Shown one piece after another: positions 43,091-55,042 of a DNA stretch of 64,000 bases. The number at the start of each line of letters is the position of its first letter. The stretch's first letter is position 1. The stretch lies in the NCBI GenBank assembly GCA_963989245.1, contig OZ022339.1, positions 56,010,795 to 56,074,794 on the forward strand. The letters run 5' to 3'. The position numbers were made by a program, and so were the translations under genes. This DNA is from Nansenia antarctica (lineage: Eukaryota > Chordata > Actinopteri > Argentiniformes > Microstomatidae). The notes under the pieces were generated by a model. That model did not search any database, was not told where the DNA came from, and saw nothing but the letters and a program-made list of their open reading frames with translations.

Positions 43091-44144
43091 AAAAGGTCAA
43101 ATTAGTCAGTCTCCCCTTTTTCTTTACTCTTGAAAAGGTCAAATTAGTCAGTTAGTCAAGTTACTCATTGCTAGTAAGTTATATTTTACGTTACAGGTGA
43201 ATACAATCAGTACTCAAGTTGGAAAAGAAAATCAGGGGGGATGGTGGATTTGATCATATGGGGACAATTTTAGCATCCCCACTGCGTCTTCAGTGTCAGT
43301 GACTTGGTAAAAATGTCATTGCATGTGTGCGTGCCCCCTCACCCACAGTATTTGACTCAATATGCGCGAAACTAAATGTTGAAATAGCAGTAATACCACG
43401 TTCATTGATAAAATGACATAAGGGATGGAAAGGGGGGATGGCAGTTTTTGAAGGGGGATGATTTCGACCGTTTTTATTTCAGGCCCCCTCAACTCGAGTA
43501 TTGATTATATCTCTAACAAAGCTAGCTAGCTAACAAGCTAACACCTGTGTGGCTAGCCTAGTAAACATTCACTTACACACAGTGAGTAAATAACGCAAGT
43601 AACTCACTATATAGTTAACAGACTAACGTTTGGCTATGGCATGTAACTCACTCTTGGTGTGTCGGCAACAAACATACAAACTTGGTTAGCCTAGTGAACA
43701 TACACACAGCTTAGTAGCATGTAGGCCTACAGTGGGTTAGGGTTAGGGGGTATGTCCTAAGGAAATTACCCCCTGTTATGTTGATTTGGTTAACTTAAAA
43801 ATATATATATTTGGGGGGGGAAAATAAATAAATCCATCTGACTGGAAACTTGCATCTTTCTGACCCAGGAAAAACCCTGGTATGTACTGTATGATAGCCA
43901 TCTATGAGCAATGCACTGTATATAAGATGATGACCAAGGGTCTTTCTGCTGCTGACCAAGGGGAAACAGAGTCCTGTTGATGGGGCCCAATTTTCTTTTA
44001 GACTCTGGAGGCTAATGCATTTGTTTATTAAGATTTCATAAATATGATATATTGTCTGAATTTGTCTTGTTTTATCTAAATGTTCCAATTATTTTTCATT
44101 TCTTGTGCTGGTTTATTATGAACAACATGTAAAATTGCAGGAAG
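43090..44144. other. Intergenic sequence, one dispersed repeat
   Basis: No gene seen. At 43755-43852, AAATTACCCCCTGTTATGTT ... CATCTGACTGGAAACTTGC is repeated at 61150-61250. Confidence 0.5.
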
Positions 44145-44148
44145 CTAG

Positions 44149-45116
44149 TGTAACCGGCTCGGTCTGTCTCGAGTCGATTACCTGCGTTGTGTTCTGTGCT
44201 GACCGATGACAGGACGCCGATGTGTACTTTAGGCACTTTTAATCTGTACAATGCACACGAAAATAATGAAAACATCAATACATGCAGGTATCTTCTCAGC
44301 ACGAGTCAACCTCTCTCCGTCTCATAGAATGCAGACTGATATCTAATAGTAATATTAATAATAAACAGAAAATAAAGTATTTTGATTTCGGCTTTTACAT
44401 TTTACAACATGAAATAAACTAATCACTTTCCCCTCACGTACAGTGACATGTATGATACAAAATGCGCATGCTTTACATCTAGCAGTTCAGTGCCATTGAA
44501 CATTGAACAAAAGAAAACATTTCAACACATTACATTTTGAACCTGGTATTGGGAGTAGCAACATACCTGTACAATGCACAGGAAAATAATGAAAACATCA
44601 ATACATGCAGGTATCTTCTCAGCACGAGTCAACCTAGCACAAAAAAAGGACAACTGAAACATTTCAGCTAACTGACACGGAGAACAGTGACGAGCGCTAG
44701 CATACAGAAAAATGAACCACGAGGTTAGCTAAATTAAACTCTTAAACTCTCTAAAACGCTCAAAACACCAATGTTTTCAATACAACACAACATCATTTAT
44801 GTGCACTCATCTTTAAATGCATGTACAACTTCTAATGTGCACCCAAATTAAAGTTATGACAGGTATATTACAAGTTTACATTGCACTGCTGTAGATACGT
44901 ACCTCTCTCCGTCTCATAGAATGCAGACTGAGAGAGAAACGCGAAAAATGCAGCCTATAGCCACCACTGTCCTCTAGGGGCGCAATTACACACAAATCTC
45001 CCAATACCTACAAATTACAATGAACAATACCAGATTTTGGTGAAATAAAACTTACCTAACCACAAAATATTAAATGAAAGGTTACAAAAATATTACTCAT
45101 TCCTTAACCTGTTACA
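44149..45116 (-). mobile_element. TGTAAC...GTTACA element with intron-like structure
   Basis: 968 bp, ends TGTAACCGG and CCTGTTACA, with 4-bp target duplication CTAG (44145-44148, 45117-45120). On the minus strand a 29-base block (44931-44903) and a 67-base block (44633-44567) are separated by 269 bp that begin GTACGT and end CTAG. The second block is followed by GTATGT. The same two blocks are fused without the 269 bp at 44339-44244 and then continue into ATTAAAAG. One mismatch between copies. No protein-coding frame of note. Confidence 0.75.
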
Positions 45117-45312
45117 CTAGCACAAATAATTGGGTGGGAGAGAGGGGCCGCCGCTGCCAAAACGTGCACAGTTTTGGGTCGCTCCACCGCCAAAAAATCT
45201 CACTCCAAACTTTTGGTGAAACTTGGCAGCCCTCATTTTAATGGTAGGTTCATTTTAACAGTGAGAGACAGAATATAAACACGTTTGCAGGAAAGGTGCT
45301 ATACAAATAAAG

Positions 45313-45316
<4 letters not shown>

Positions 45317-45350
<34 letters not shown>
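45317..45350 (+). repeat. (TTA)n microsatellite
   Basis: About eleven units following GCTATACAAATAAAGG, the tail of a LINE/SINE-like repeat. Confidence 0.85.
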
Positions 45351-45424
45351 CTATCCATCAGTCATAGCAGGAAAAAGTAACTAATGCTCAAGCCAGGGGC
45401 CATTGACAGTCGTCATGCTAGAAG

Positions 45425-47160
45425 AAGGAAGAAGACGTTCCTCTTTTCTTTTTTAACAGTAGAGAAACTGTACAGGGGGGTAATTTTCACCAACATCTTC
45501 AATCAGTCCCTGTCCCAGGCCACCATCCCACCCTGCCTGAAAACCTCAACTATCATCCCAGTCCCGAAGAAAAGCACGGTGAGCTGCCTAAACGACTACC
45601 GCCCGGTGGCACTCACACCAATCATCATGAAGTGCTTCGAGAAACTAGTCCGGGCCCACATAGTCACACGCCTCCCGCCCAACCTGGATCCATACCAGTA
45701 CGCCTACAGAGCCCACAGGTCCACAGAGGACGCCATCGCGACGACTCTCCACTCCACTCTATCCCACCTGGAGAGGGGAAACAGCTACGCGAGACTGCTC
45801 TTTGTGGACTTCAGCTCTGCCTTCAACACCATGCTTCCAGACAGGCTAGTGACCAAACTACTAGACCTGGGACTATCACACTCTATATGTGCATGGATCA
45901 AGGACTTCCTGTCTGACCGCCCCCAGAGGGTGCGGGTGGGCTCACACACCTCCACAGCCCTCAGACTCAGCACTGGGTCCCCCCAGGGCTGCGTGCTAAG
46001 CCCCATCCTCTACAACCTCTACACCTACGACTTCACCCCCGTCCACCCCAGCAACTCCATCGTAAAGTTTGCAGACGACACCACCGTGGTGGGCTGCATC
46101 TCGGGGGGGGACGAGGCGGCGTACAGGGATGAGGTAGAGCAGCTGAGCAAGCTGTGCAAGGTTAACAACCTGCTGCTGAACCAGTCAAAGACCCAGGAAA
46201 TCATCGTGGACTTCAGGAGGAAAAAATCTGAGGTCCAGCCCCTGCTCGTCGATGGAGGGAGCGTGGAGAGAGTCTCAACCCTCCGATTCCTGGGGGTGCA
46301 CATACAGGATGACCTGTCCTGGAAGATCAACACAGCAGCCATCATCAAGAAGGCACAACAGCGGCTCTACTTCCTGAGAGTCCTCAGGAAAGACCACATC
46401 GGACAGGAGATGCTGGTGACCTTCTACCGCTGCGCAGTGGAGAGCATCCTCACCTACTACTGCATCTGCATCTGGTTCTCCAGCTGCACAGCCGCAGAGA
46501 GGAATGCGCTACAGAGAGTCGTGAGATCGGCCCAGAAGATCACCGGGGCCCCCCTCCCCTCTCTGGAAGAGCTGTACAACACACGCTGCCTCAGGAAGGC
46601 CACCAAGATCTCCAGAGACCCATCCCACCCTGGGTACGAACACTTTGCTCGGCTGCCCTCGAACAGGCGGTTCAGGACCATGTTCGCAAGGACAAACAGA
46701 CTGAAGCTCAGCTTCTACCCCAGGGCCATTCAGGCCCTGAACACAGCAAAGACCTAGGTTCTAGGCCCTGGACAATCTAGACAAATTGATGGCAGCTACT
46801 AGATTGAAATCAAGTGTAATACTGAAACACAACTGTGTACATTTCAAACCTGCAAACTGCGACACTTTAAATGAATGTGCAATAACACTATGTGCAATAT
46901 GACTGACAACCCTAGGGTACATAAGGTTCAGAGAATAGGAAATGTTAGAATAGGTATAGCATAGCATAGAGTACAGCACAGTGGTTTTTTTGTATAGTAT
47001 AGTATAGTGGATAGTGTACATAGCCTTTATTTATGTAAACCAGCTCTTTTCCCTTCTTGTTTTTAGTTTTTTTTTTCTCCTAGCACCAGGGAGCCCCCCC
47101 TCCCAAATGTCGTTGTTTGGTACCTGTACTTTATCAATGACAATAAAGACCATTCATTCA
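45425..47160 (+). mobile_element. L2-type LINE, 5'-truncated, reverse transcriptase intact
   Basis: An open frame to 46757 covers the RT: KTSTIIPVPKKS, NDYRPVALTPIIMKCFEKL, ARLLFVDFSSAFNT, STGSPQGCVLSPILYNLYT, VKFADDTTVVG, then the L2 C-terminal LRFLGVHIQDDLSW and RDPSHPGYEHF motifs. The catalytic FADD is kept. The apurinic endonuclease half is missing, so it is dead on arrival. The 3'UTR ends CAATAAAGACC then an ATTC repeat (47150-47160). The Met at 45384 is flanking sequence. Confidence 0.88.
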
Positions 47161-47165
47161 TTCAA

Positions 47166-48985
47166 TCTGATTATTATTTTTATGTGTTATATTCTTCTTT
47201 TTCAAGAAGTAATTGCTATGCATATTTTGCGAGGAGGAGGTAGCCAGGGTTCACTGGAGCAATTAATAAATTATCTGTCTGTCACTTATGATATTACTAT
47301 ATTCAACCACGTGACCCCGAGTGCGTGTGTAGTGCTCCTCCTCGTGCTACTCCGTGTTAACCTGTATGTGATGTACCACGGTACAGAGCTACCCTCCGTC
47401 AGCCGACATGAATGAACATTGTCTATGGAACTCAGACATCACTCAACGGTCAGTTTATTTTATGATATTTTATGAAAATGACGATTTGGGGGGAAATGAT
47501 TGATTTTCTTACCTGCCATTTGCGTATCTGGATAATTCTGACTGATTGAGTGCGATTGTGGCACTGTGTGAGCCTACACCGTGGTGTATGGACTGTGCTT
47601 TGATTCAATGTTTAAGCTAAAGGCTTTCGTGTCTAACATCAAATAATATAGAAAATGACAAGTTGTAATTTGAGTGCTCGCTGCCCACAAAGGGTAATAT
47701 AGCCGGTAGCCTCCTAAATAGCTTATTTACCAAAGTCACTCATTCATGTTCTGCTTTTATGTATTTAATGTAACATTTTAAAGTAGAAATATTGATGAAT
47801 TCCAGAAGTAAATTATTAAATGTTCAATAGTATGCTGGTGAGCTTGCCATCTTCGACTCAGTGGGCAATTGCATTGTTAATGAATATTATATTGTAAACA
47901 ATAGGGATTATGAATATTAAATGAATATGCCATTGTTAATTTGAAATCGTCTGGTGCTGTCTTAATGTTTTAGATCACAACTTGTATCGACAAGATCAGC
48001 ATATTGTGCCCTTCAAGCATATGGCAGGGAATTTGCTACGTATAATTTGCCTCCTCATTCGGCAATTTACTATAGGCTATGTATTTACATGCTTTCAATT
48101 TGACATTGTCTATCTAAAAGTGAACACTATTTATTCGCATCTCTGCCCACAAAGCGCAGCCCCCTTGTTCGCTCAGTAGTTTCTGATTATGTGTGCTTCA
48201 GGTAGACAGAAATTAGCATCGTATATGACCCACTTCAGATCCTCCACACACTTTCATCGTATATGACCCACTTCACCACTTCAGAGCCTCCACACAAACT
48301 CTCCAGAGAGAGGCGCTGATAGCTCGCTGATAGCTCAGAGTGACGAGATAACGGCAGTTAAATGAGTTTGGGCCACCGGCACTAATGGCAGGCGACACAT
48401 TGAGAAAAGGTTTCATTTGCGCTGAAAGTCATCGTGTCCACTTCTTTTAACATGTGTGTAGTAAGGAGGGCATGTAACACAATGAAGACAAAGCCGTGCA
48501 GCCGCTGAGAGTAGCCCCTCTCTTCAATCTCACTCTTGAATATCGATCCCATTGTCTAGTCGGGGTTGTAGAGCCCCTTTAGGGCACCAGCTCCATTTCA
48601 TGTCTAAGAAAATAGTCTAAGACTGTAGTAGATGCAAATCATGTACATTGTTATTCAGAGACCTGGGCTATATGGTTTCATATATTGTTAATGGTAAAAT
48701 TACATGGCATCTTTTATGTTTAATGAATGTATGTGTTTTATCAGCTGCATAGTTTGCCTTTTAAGGTAGTGGTCCATGGATTTGCCCTTCCCATCACAAA
48801 TGGAGCAGGGAAATACACTACATTCATTATTGAAGCATCCATCTTGAACATGAGGCAAAAAAGCCACAAAGGGGAGTGATGCTCCTCTGTGGTGCTTATA
48901 CAATCACAGACAGTGCATCATATATATTTTGAGAAGTTTAAAGAAACTCACATAGCCTAATCAGTAAAGTAAAGACCTACTATGT
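47166..48985. other. Intergenic sequence
   Basis: AT-rich, no supported gene. A possible 5' exon of the receptor gene could hide near 47390-47445 (ends CAACG/GTCAGT), but nothing decides this. Confidence 0.4.
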
Positions 48986-48987
48986 CT

Positions 48988-50160
48988 TACTTGTGACACG
49001 GTCTGGTGAAAAGGTCTGCATGTCGGCAATTCTCAAGTCACACAAATGACCCCCCAAAAAAGTGTTTTCCTTTTTTTTCATATTACGAAAGTGTTGAAGA
49101 GCCCACTCAATATAACAACAACAAACAACAGTTTTAGGATCACTAAATACTTCACGATTCACTGTATCGTCTGCCGTCCTGCTTCGTAGGCTACTGGGTA
49201 AGTGATAACACTTCTCCAATGGCAAGTGAATCTTAATTTGATTCTGATTGAAGCATCTCAGATAGGTTTGGACTGAACATGAGTCCTGTCGTTTTTATGT
49301 CTGCACTGTTAAGTGATGCGCTTGTTTGTTCCATCTGCAGTTTTTTTACCCCCTCTCCTTTGAGATGGATGATGAATTTTTCAGGAGATGTCTTGTTAAG
49401 CTTGGGGGACTTGGATAAGGAGGGTTGGGGTTGTTTTGATGTTAGCGGGTGAAAGCTGGTGGTAGGCTACATATTAACTGGGTGAGCCTCTCTTTGGTGA
49501 GATCGCTGTTGTTGGCTCAGGTCTCGGATACAGGTTGTCTGATAAAGCAGTGAGGACATGTGACACGGTCCGGTGAAAAGGTCCCCATGTCGGCAATTCT
49601 CAAGTCACGCAAATGACCAAAAAGCTTCTAAAAAATAAAAATAAAAGATATGTGTTTTCCGTTTTTTTGCATGTTACGAAAGTATTGAAGAGCCCACTCA
49701 ATATAACAAACAACAGTTTTAGGATCACTGAATATAATTTGTGAATTGGATTCACTGTATCGTCTGCCGTAGGCTACTGGGTAAGTGATACATGGCTTGT
49801 AAACAAACATACGTTTTAGGATGTGTTCAAAAGCAAGGACTGTGTGATCATCTAATTATGTGTAGTTATGTGTTTTTAGCATGTTGATGTTCTATCAGCA
49901 TGTTGTGATGTGCTAAACATGCAGTTAGATGTTTATAGCAGCTGTTTTGCGTGTGTTTTGATTCAGAGATTCTCCAGTATTTGGTTTGAGGTGTACCAAC
50001 ATTCAAATAAGCATATCTTCCTCAACTATTTTCTATATTTCAATGTATGACACATCATTTGAAAGCTTACAGTCTGCACTTCCATAATCTGGAAAAATTA
50101 CAATCAAACAAAATGACTTTTCACTACTTGAATACTTTTTCACCAGACCCTGTCACATAT
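48988..50160. mobile_element. Unclassified DNA element, partly duplicated
   Basis: TGTGACACGGTCTGGTGAAA at 48990 recurs at 49559 with about 200 bp of similar sequence (GAGCCCACTCAATATAACA, ATTCACTGTATCGTCTGCCG). The inverted end TTTTTCACCAGACCCTGTCA appears at 50135-50156. This suggests a TIR element of about 0.6 or 1.17 kb with an internal duplicate. No transposase is seen. Confidence 0.5.
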
Positions 50161-51249
50161 GGAATAAAGTGTTCCCAATAGCATTTCAGAGATGATTTTG
50201 GCAGAAATATTTTTTATTTAACCACAGAGCTCATCCAGTACACATTGGAGTCAGGCTATTGTTGGAGACCAGTAGTTATTCTGTTTGACCCTTCCATATG
50301 ACAGGGTTAGGGTTAGGCTGAATACGTTTAGCTGAATATACCTTACTGAGAACAATTATCCATCAATTCTGGTGGATTATATATCATCATTATTGTTAGC
50401 CTTGAATAAGTCAAAATCAGATTCAATGTTGATAGATATGGTAATTTATTATAGTTTAAAAACAAAGCTGCTGTAAAACTTTTTTTTTTAAACTGTCAGA
50501 CTGTAGACCAGTAATGTTGCAATCGTCGCTCAAAATCAAATGTTTCGCGTTAATAATTTGATAATATCAACAGAGAATACATACTGTAAACAATTTATTT
50601 TGACCCAGCATTTATTAGGGACAGGTGCTTACTTGCTTTAATGTCATTAAAGGCTCAGATATTACTGGAGACAGGCGTTTAAAGTTTGGAGACTGTATGT
50701 ATAGCACGTTTAAAGTATTCTTGTTTATCAGAAAATAGGCCAGAAGACCTAAAGTGATTACTCAGGACGATAATCTCTGAAATGGCCTTCACAGCTCACA
50801 TTGTCACACTGCTAGCTGTTTTCATACCTTCCAGTATGGGCTGTATTCCCTTTTAGACAGTCATACACATCATAGTCACATATATGTGTGACACGCTGTG
50901 CATATGACTCAGTGTCTGTACCCTTCAAGGAACTCACTCGTACAGCCTTCATTAGACAGGGTGTGTTGAAAGTTTTTTTTTACTGTGAACGGAGAGCCTA
51001 ATTTGATGTCTGTTTCTGTATATTTGAGTTCAAGACTAGGTCTTTCCCCTATCTAGTTAACAAAAACTAAACATCAAACATGATTTGCTTCAGAGATACT
51101 TATGAATGACATGGATACATCTGCATATCTGGTATCTTGTAATCTCGACATGTGTGTATGTTTATTCTAGGGTTAACACCATATGTGTACTAAAATGTGA
51201 GATGTGACCTGTCTTTTTCCCCACTCTTTCCCTCCATGTGCCCTCCAGA
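50161..51249. other. Sequence upstream of gpr132
   Basis: AT-rich without supported features. It ends in a long pyrimidine tract and CCCTCCAG (51241-51248), a good splice acceptor for the receptor's coding exon. Confidence 0.5.
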
Positions 51250-51253
51250 CACC

Positions 51254-52312
51254 ATGCATGAGCAAACTGTGACTCAGACCACTGTGACCGCCACAAACTG
51301 GAGCACCGAGGCCTGCAAGGCGCCGTACGATGAGGACCGCTTGCCCCTGGTGGTGCTCTACAGTGTGGTGCTGGTCATCGGGCTGCCTGCCAACATGGCC
51401 ACCGTCTACCTGACCTGGCTCCAGGTACGCCGCAAGAACGTGCTGGGCATCTACCTGTGGAGCCTGTCAGTATGTGACCTGATGTACCTCAGCACCCTGC
51501 CACTGTGGGCGTACTATGTGAACGGAGGACACCAGTGGCCCTGGAGCTCGTTGGCCTGCAAGGTGACGGGCTACGTCTTCTTCAACAACATGTACATAAG
51601 CATCTTCCTGTTGTGCTGTGTGTCCAGCGACCGCTACGTGGCTGTGGTCTATGCTGTGGAGTCGCGCGGCCTCCGCCGGCAGAGACTAGCGGTGGCAGTC
51701 GCCATGTCGATCGTCCTGGTGGTGGCCGTCGGCCATGTGCCAGTGTTCACGATGCCAGAGGGCGATGCTGCAAAGGGGGAGAGACGCTGCTTTGAACCAG
51801 GTCAGAGCACGGCTACCGTGACCGGATTCAACTACGCCCGCTTTGTCATCGGTTTCTTAATCCCGCTGGCTGTACTGGTGTTCACCAACCGCGCCATCCT
51901 GGCCAACGTGCAGGCCAGCCCAGGGCTGCGGCCATGCCAGAAGGAACGGGTGCGCTACTTGGCGGTGGCGGTGGTGGTGCTCTTCTTGGTCTGCTTTGCG
52001 CCGTACCACATCATCCTCCTCCTGCGCGCCGTCACCTACCACTTCCCCGAGCTGCAGGAGGAGTGCCACTTTGAGAGGCGCATCTACACCCCGTACACCA
52101 TTTCTCTGGGCTTGTCCACCTTCAACAGTGCTATCAACCCCATCCTCTATGTGCTCTCCAGCGACAACATCCGCACGGAGCTGCGCCGCGGCCTGGCGAG
52201 CCTCCGGGGTCGCGCCACCCTTCGGCCACGGTCCACCGACAGCAGCCAGCACAAGATGCACAACTCATCAGAGGTGGCAGCCGCTACTCGGGTGGCAGAG
52301 AAGCCTGGTTGA
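51254..52312 (+). CDS. gpr132: G2A-type G-protein-coupled receptor GPR132
   Basis: 352 residues, seven membrane segments, intact. One N-glycosylation site (NWS, 15-17); TM1 about 30-56, TM2 64-88 with Asp75, TM3 102-125, DRY at 126-128, Cys102-Cys179 pair for the extracellular disulfide, CFAPYH at 247-252 in TM6 and NPILY at 295-299 in TM7. CKVTGYVFFNNMYIS followed by DRYVAVVYAVESRG is closest to mammalian GPR132 (G2A), not GPR4, GPR65 or GPR68. G2A is a plasma-membrane receptor of immune cells linked to oxidised fatty acids and lysolipids, with weak proton sensing. The start at 51254 is chosen because a pyrimidine tract and AG acceptor lie just before ACACCATG. The Met at 51197 would lie in the intron. 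Confidence 0.9.
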   Translation: MHEQTVTQTTVTATNWSTEACKAPYDEDRLPLVVLYSVVLVIGLPANMATVYLTWLQVRRKNVLGIYLWSLSVCDLMYLSTLPLWAYYVNGGHQWPWSSLACKVTGYVFFNNMYISIFLLCCVSSDRYVAVVYAVESRGLRRQRLAVAVAMSIVLVVAVGHVPVFTMPEGDAAKGERRCFEPGQSTATVTGFNYARFVIGFLIPLAVLVFTNRAILANVQASPGLRPCQKERVRYLAVAVVVLFLVCFAPYHIILLLRAVTYHFPELQEECHFERRIYTPYTISLGLSTFNSAINPILYVLSSDNIRTELRRGLASLRGRATLRPRSTDSSQHKMHNSSEVAAATRVAEKPG

Positions 52313-53080
52313 TGATGGGAAGGTGTTTTATATGTACTCTGGAATATTAAATGGATTCAGCATAGAGCCAGGAGGAACTCCATCATTGGCACACAGCAAA
52401 AGCAATGGAGGATGGATTGAGGAATCTGATTGATATGCTTGACGTGGGTCATGCAAGACTTTGATGTCGTCACTGCCTCATATTTTAAGACAAAGAACTG
52501 ATTAATCTTAGGCCAACTTAAAAATAGCAATTGTGTCTATGTAAAATAAAATATCACTGCTCTACTGCTAACATACAGTATAGGAAGAGAAGCTTTGACA
52601 AATATCTCTGGATTTTCGATGAATGTAAATAACGCCTTTGCCTTTTAGACAAACAATGTCTGTTTAGGAAATTGTAAGAAAGTTAATATTATCTTAGTCC
52701 AATTTGTTATGCAGCAATGTATAGATATTGTATTTGTCTCGAGAAATATACATTTCATGAGTGGTTTCACAGTAGATGCATAGATCCACAGCATGTTCGT
52801 ACAGTTTTATTGACTGTTGTTTTGTTACTGTATTTTAAAGTAAATTGTTAGTATTTGTCCTGTTTTCAATGGTATGTGTTTCAAAATATTGTAAAGTGAA
52901 GATGATAAGTCCCTTTTATACATTTGATGTTTCTTGTCCTTTATCACAAAGTTTTGCAAAAACAAAAAAAGTTATTTTTATTTGAGAAAATGCTCCCTGT
53001 GTAATATACATATTATTTATACTGTTTCAATACATTTAAAAAAGTAAAACAATAATTTTGAGCTCACAGTTTCTTATTGG
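52313..53080 (+). other. Probable gpr132 3'UTR and downstream
   Basis: AT-rich; AAATAAAAT near 52545 is a candidate poly(A) signal. No other feature seen. Confidence 0.45.
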
Positions 53081-53159
53081 AGAGAATGTCTATGTTGTGT
53101 ATGTTGCTTGTTGGAGCGTCTCTGATCTTACATTTCTGAACATGCCGATGAGAATGTGG

Positions 53160-53460
53160 TTAGGAGCTGTCTCAGATTCAGATTTAATTGTCATTGGCAT
53201 AGTACAAATACAGTGACAATGAAATGCATTTGGCATCCAAATGCAATAACGCATAGTGCAAGCCATAGGTGTGTACAGATATACTGTATGTACAGACATA
53301 GGCAAGGCATGTACAGTAGGATGTGCAATAGTGCATAGTGCAAGCCGTAGGTATGTACAGGCAGGGGCGAAGTAAGTACAGTAAGATATACAGTAGATAT
53401 GCACAATGCAGTGATTATCAATAATATGTACAGTATATGTACTATGTGCAAAAACAGCAA
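53160..53460 (+). repeat. Interspersed repeat, relative of 6951-7327
   Basis: GATTCAGATTTAATTGTCAT opens it, followed by short repeated motifs such as ATAGTGCAAGCC(A/G)TAGGT(G/A)TGTACA (two copies about 80 bp apart). Confidence 0.6.
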
Positions 53461-53559
53461 TGTTCATCCTGTTGGGGGGAGTGAAGGGGACTGGGGCTGG
53501 GGGGGCAGGGTTCCTGCAGGTATTTACAAGTCAAATTTAAGACTAATGACCTTTTTAAG

Positions 53560-54160
53560 ACCACTTTTTTTTTTTTTTACAAATCTTTTTATTGCAAACA
53601 ACAGTCAGTGGCAAGTGACAAGAAGTAATAGCAGTCTTTGTTTACATTAGTTTTTGGGGGGTTTTGTTTGTTTTCTAACCCCACCCCCCACCCACAGGTA
53701 TGCTTGGGCCACAAATAATAAGAAACAAATAAATATATAAAAATATAGAAATAAAAATAATTAGTAAAAAAAGGAAATAGTAATAATAATAAAAGCAATC
53801 TGTAAGAATACGGTATACAGGAAGAAAATGAAAGTGAACATTGTTGTCATGGTGAGAAATAAGAATAAGAATAAAGGAAGAAGGTTTCATTAAGAATTAT
53901 ATTGAGTAGCCTCCTTGTGTTAAAAAAAGAGTGTCTCCCTGCCATAAAGCCTGTTTGGTCCAGTGAAATTATATCTGGCAATACATGTTGGAGGCGGACG
54001 GCCAGTATTTTGGCCAGTACTTTACAGTCCACATTGAGCAGGGAGATCGGCCTGTGACTGCTACATGAAGTAGGATCTTTGTCTTTCTTGAGAAGCAAGG
54101 AGATAGACGCAGTGGATAGAGTTTCTGGCAATCGGCCTGTCAGGAGAGAATCATTCAATC
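53560..54160 (-). mobile_element. L1-like LINE fragment
   Basis: Plus-strand poly-T at 53566-53578 then ACAAATCTTTTTATTGCAAA mark an L1-type 3' end. Minus-strand coding at 54158-53890 has SISLLLKKDKDPTSCSSHRP, ISLLNVDCKVLAKILA and ISLDQTGFMAGRH, the start of an L1 RT. RT core and 3'UTR are joined by a deletion. Confidence 0.75.
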
Positions 54161-54700
54161 AATCAAATATGTCTAGTATTTCGTTTTGAATGGTGCGCCA
54201 TGTTGCCCTTGCACCTGATAGTTAGCTAACTCAGACGTCAAGTCCCTAGCAAGATTATATTGTTTTAAATTATTGTTTGAATTAAAACAATAAATTAAAA
54301 CAATTCAGGCAGGAGGAGCTCCTTGTGCCTGCTGCTAGGGGGTGCTGCACCCCCCTTCCCACGCCTCTGATAGCACCACATTAAAAATCTTGCTTAGGGC
54401 TACAAAAGTCCTAGGGCCTGCCGGCCCTGACAATACTGTATTAGTTTAATAATTGTATTGTCTTGTCTCGTGTAGTATTTTAAAGTATAGTAATATATTA
54501 GAATAAATAGTTTATTGCAGTTGCTTTGCATTGTTACAATTGCTTTATATTGCAATACTGTTATATGTTACGCTGATAGTTTATACAATACAGTAAAATT
54601 CAATACAGCAACAGAGAAAAAACATTTAACACAAAGGATTTAACACAAATAATGTAGTCATATACATTACAAATACATGCAATAATACTTTTGTGATATT
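54161..54700. other. AT-rich intergenic sequence
   Basis: No supported feature. Confidence 0.4.
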
Positions 54701-54739
54701 TTGTGATATTAAAAAAGCATTTTTGTTATAACGTTGAAC

Positions 54740-55015
54740 ATTTTTAGAAAGAAAAATAAAACACTCAAATATCACATGTACATAAGTATTCACACCCTTT
54801 GGTATGACACTCAAAATTGAGCTCATGTGCATCCTGTTTCCACTGATCATCCTTTAGATGTTTCTACAACTTGTTTGGAGTCCACCTGTGGTAAATTCAA
54901 TTGATTGGAAAGGCACACATCTGTCTATATAAGTCCCACAGACAGTGCATGTCAGAGCACAAACCAAGCCATGAAGTCAAAGGAATTGTCTGTAGACCGC
55001 CGAGACAGGGTTAGG
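54740..55015 (+). mobile_element. Tc1-like 5' fragment
   Basis: TATCACATGTACATAAGTAT ... TTTAGATGTTTCTACAACTT ... GCACACATCTGTCTATATAA ... AAGCCATGAAGTCAAAGGA is the usual 5' non-coding part of fish Tc1-like elements; it is cut at about 55015. Confidence 0.6.
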
Positions 55016-55042
55016 GTTAGGGCACAGTTCTGGGGAAGAGTA

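Noticed and set aside
45384..45424. N-terminal start of a host gene at 45384
   Set aside because: This Met and the next few codons are flanking sequence fused by chance to the truncated L2 reverse-transcriptase frame.
51197..51253. Upstream Met start for gpr132 adding 19 residues
   Set aside because: The added stretch is a pyrimidine tract ending in CAG, i.e. a splice acceptor; the Met at 51254 has better context.
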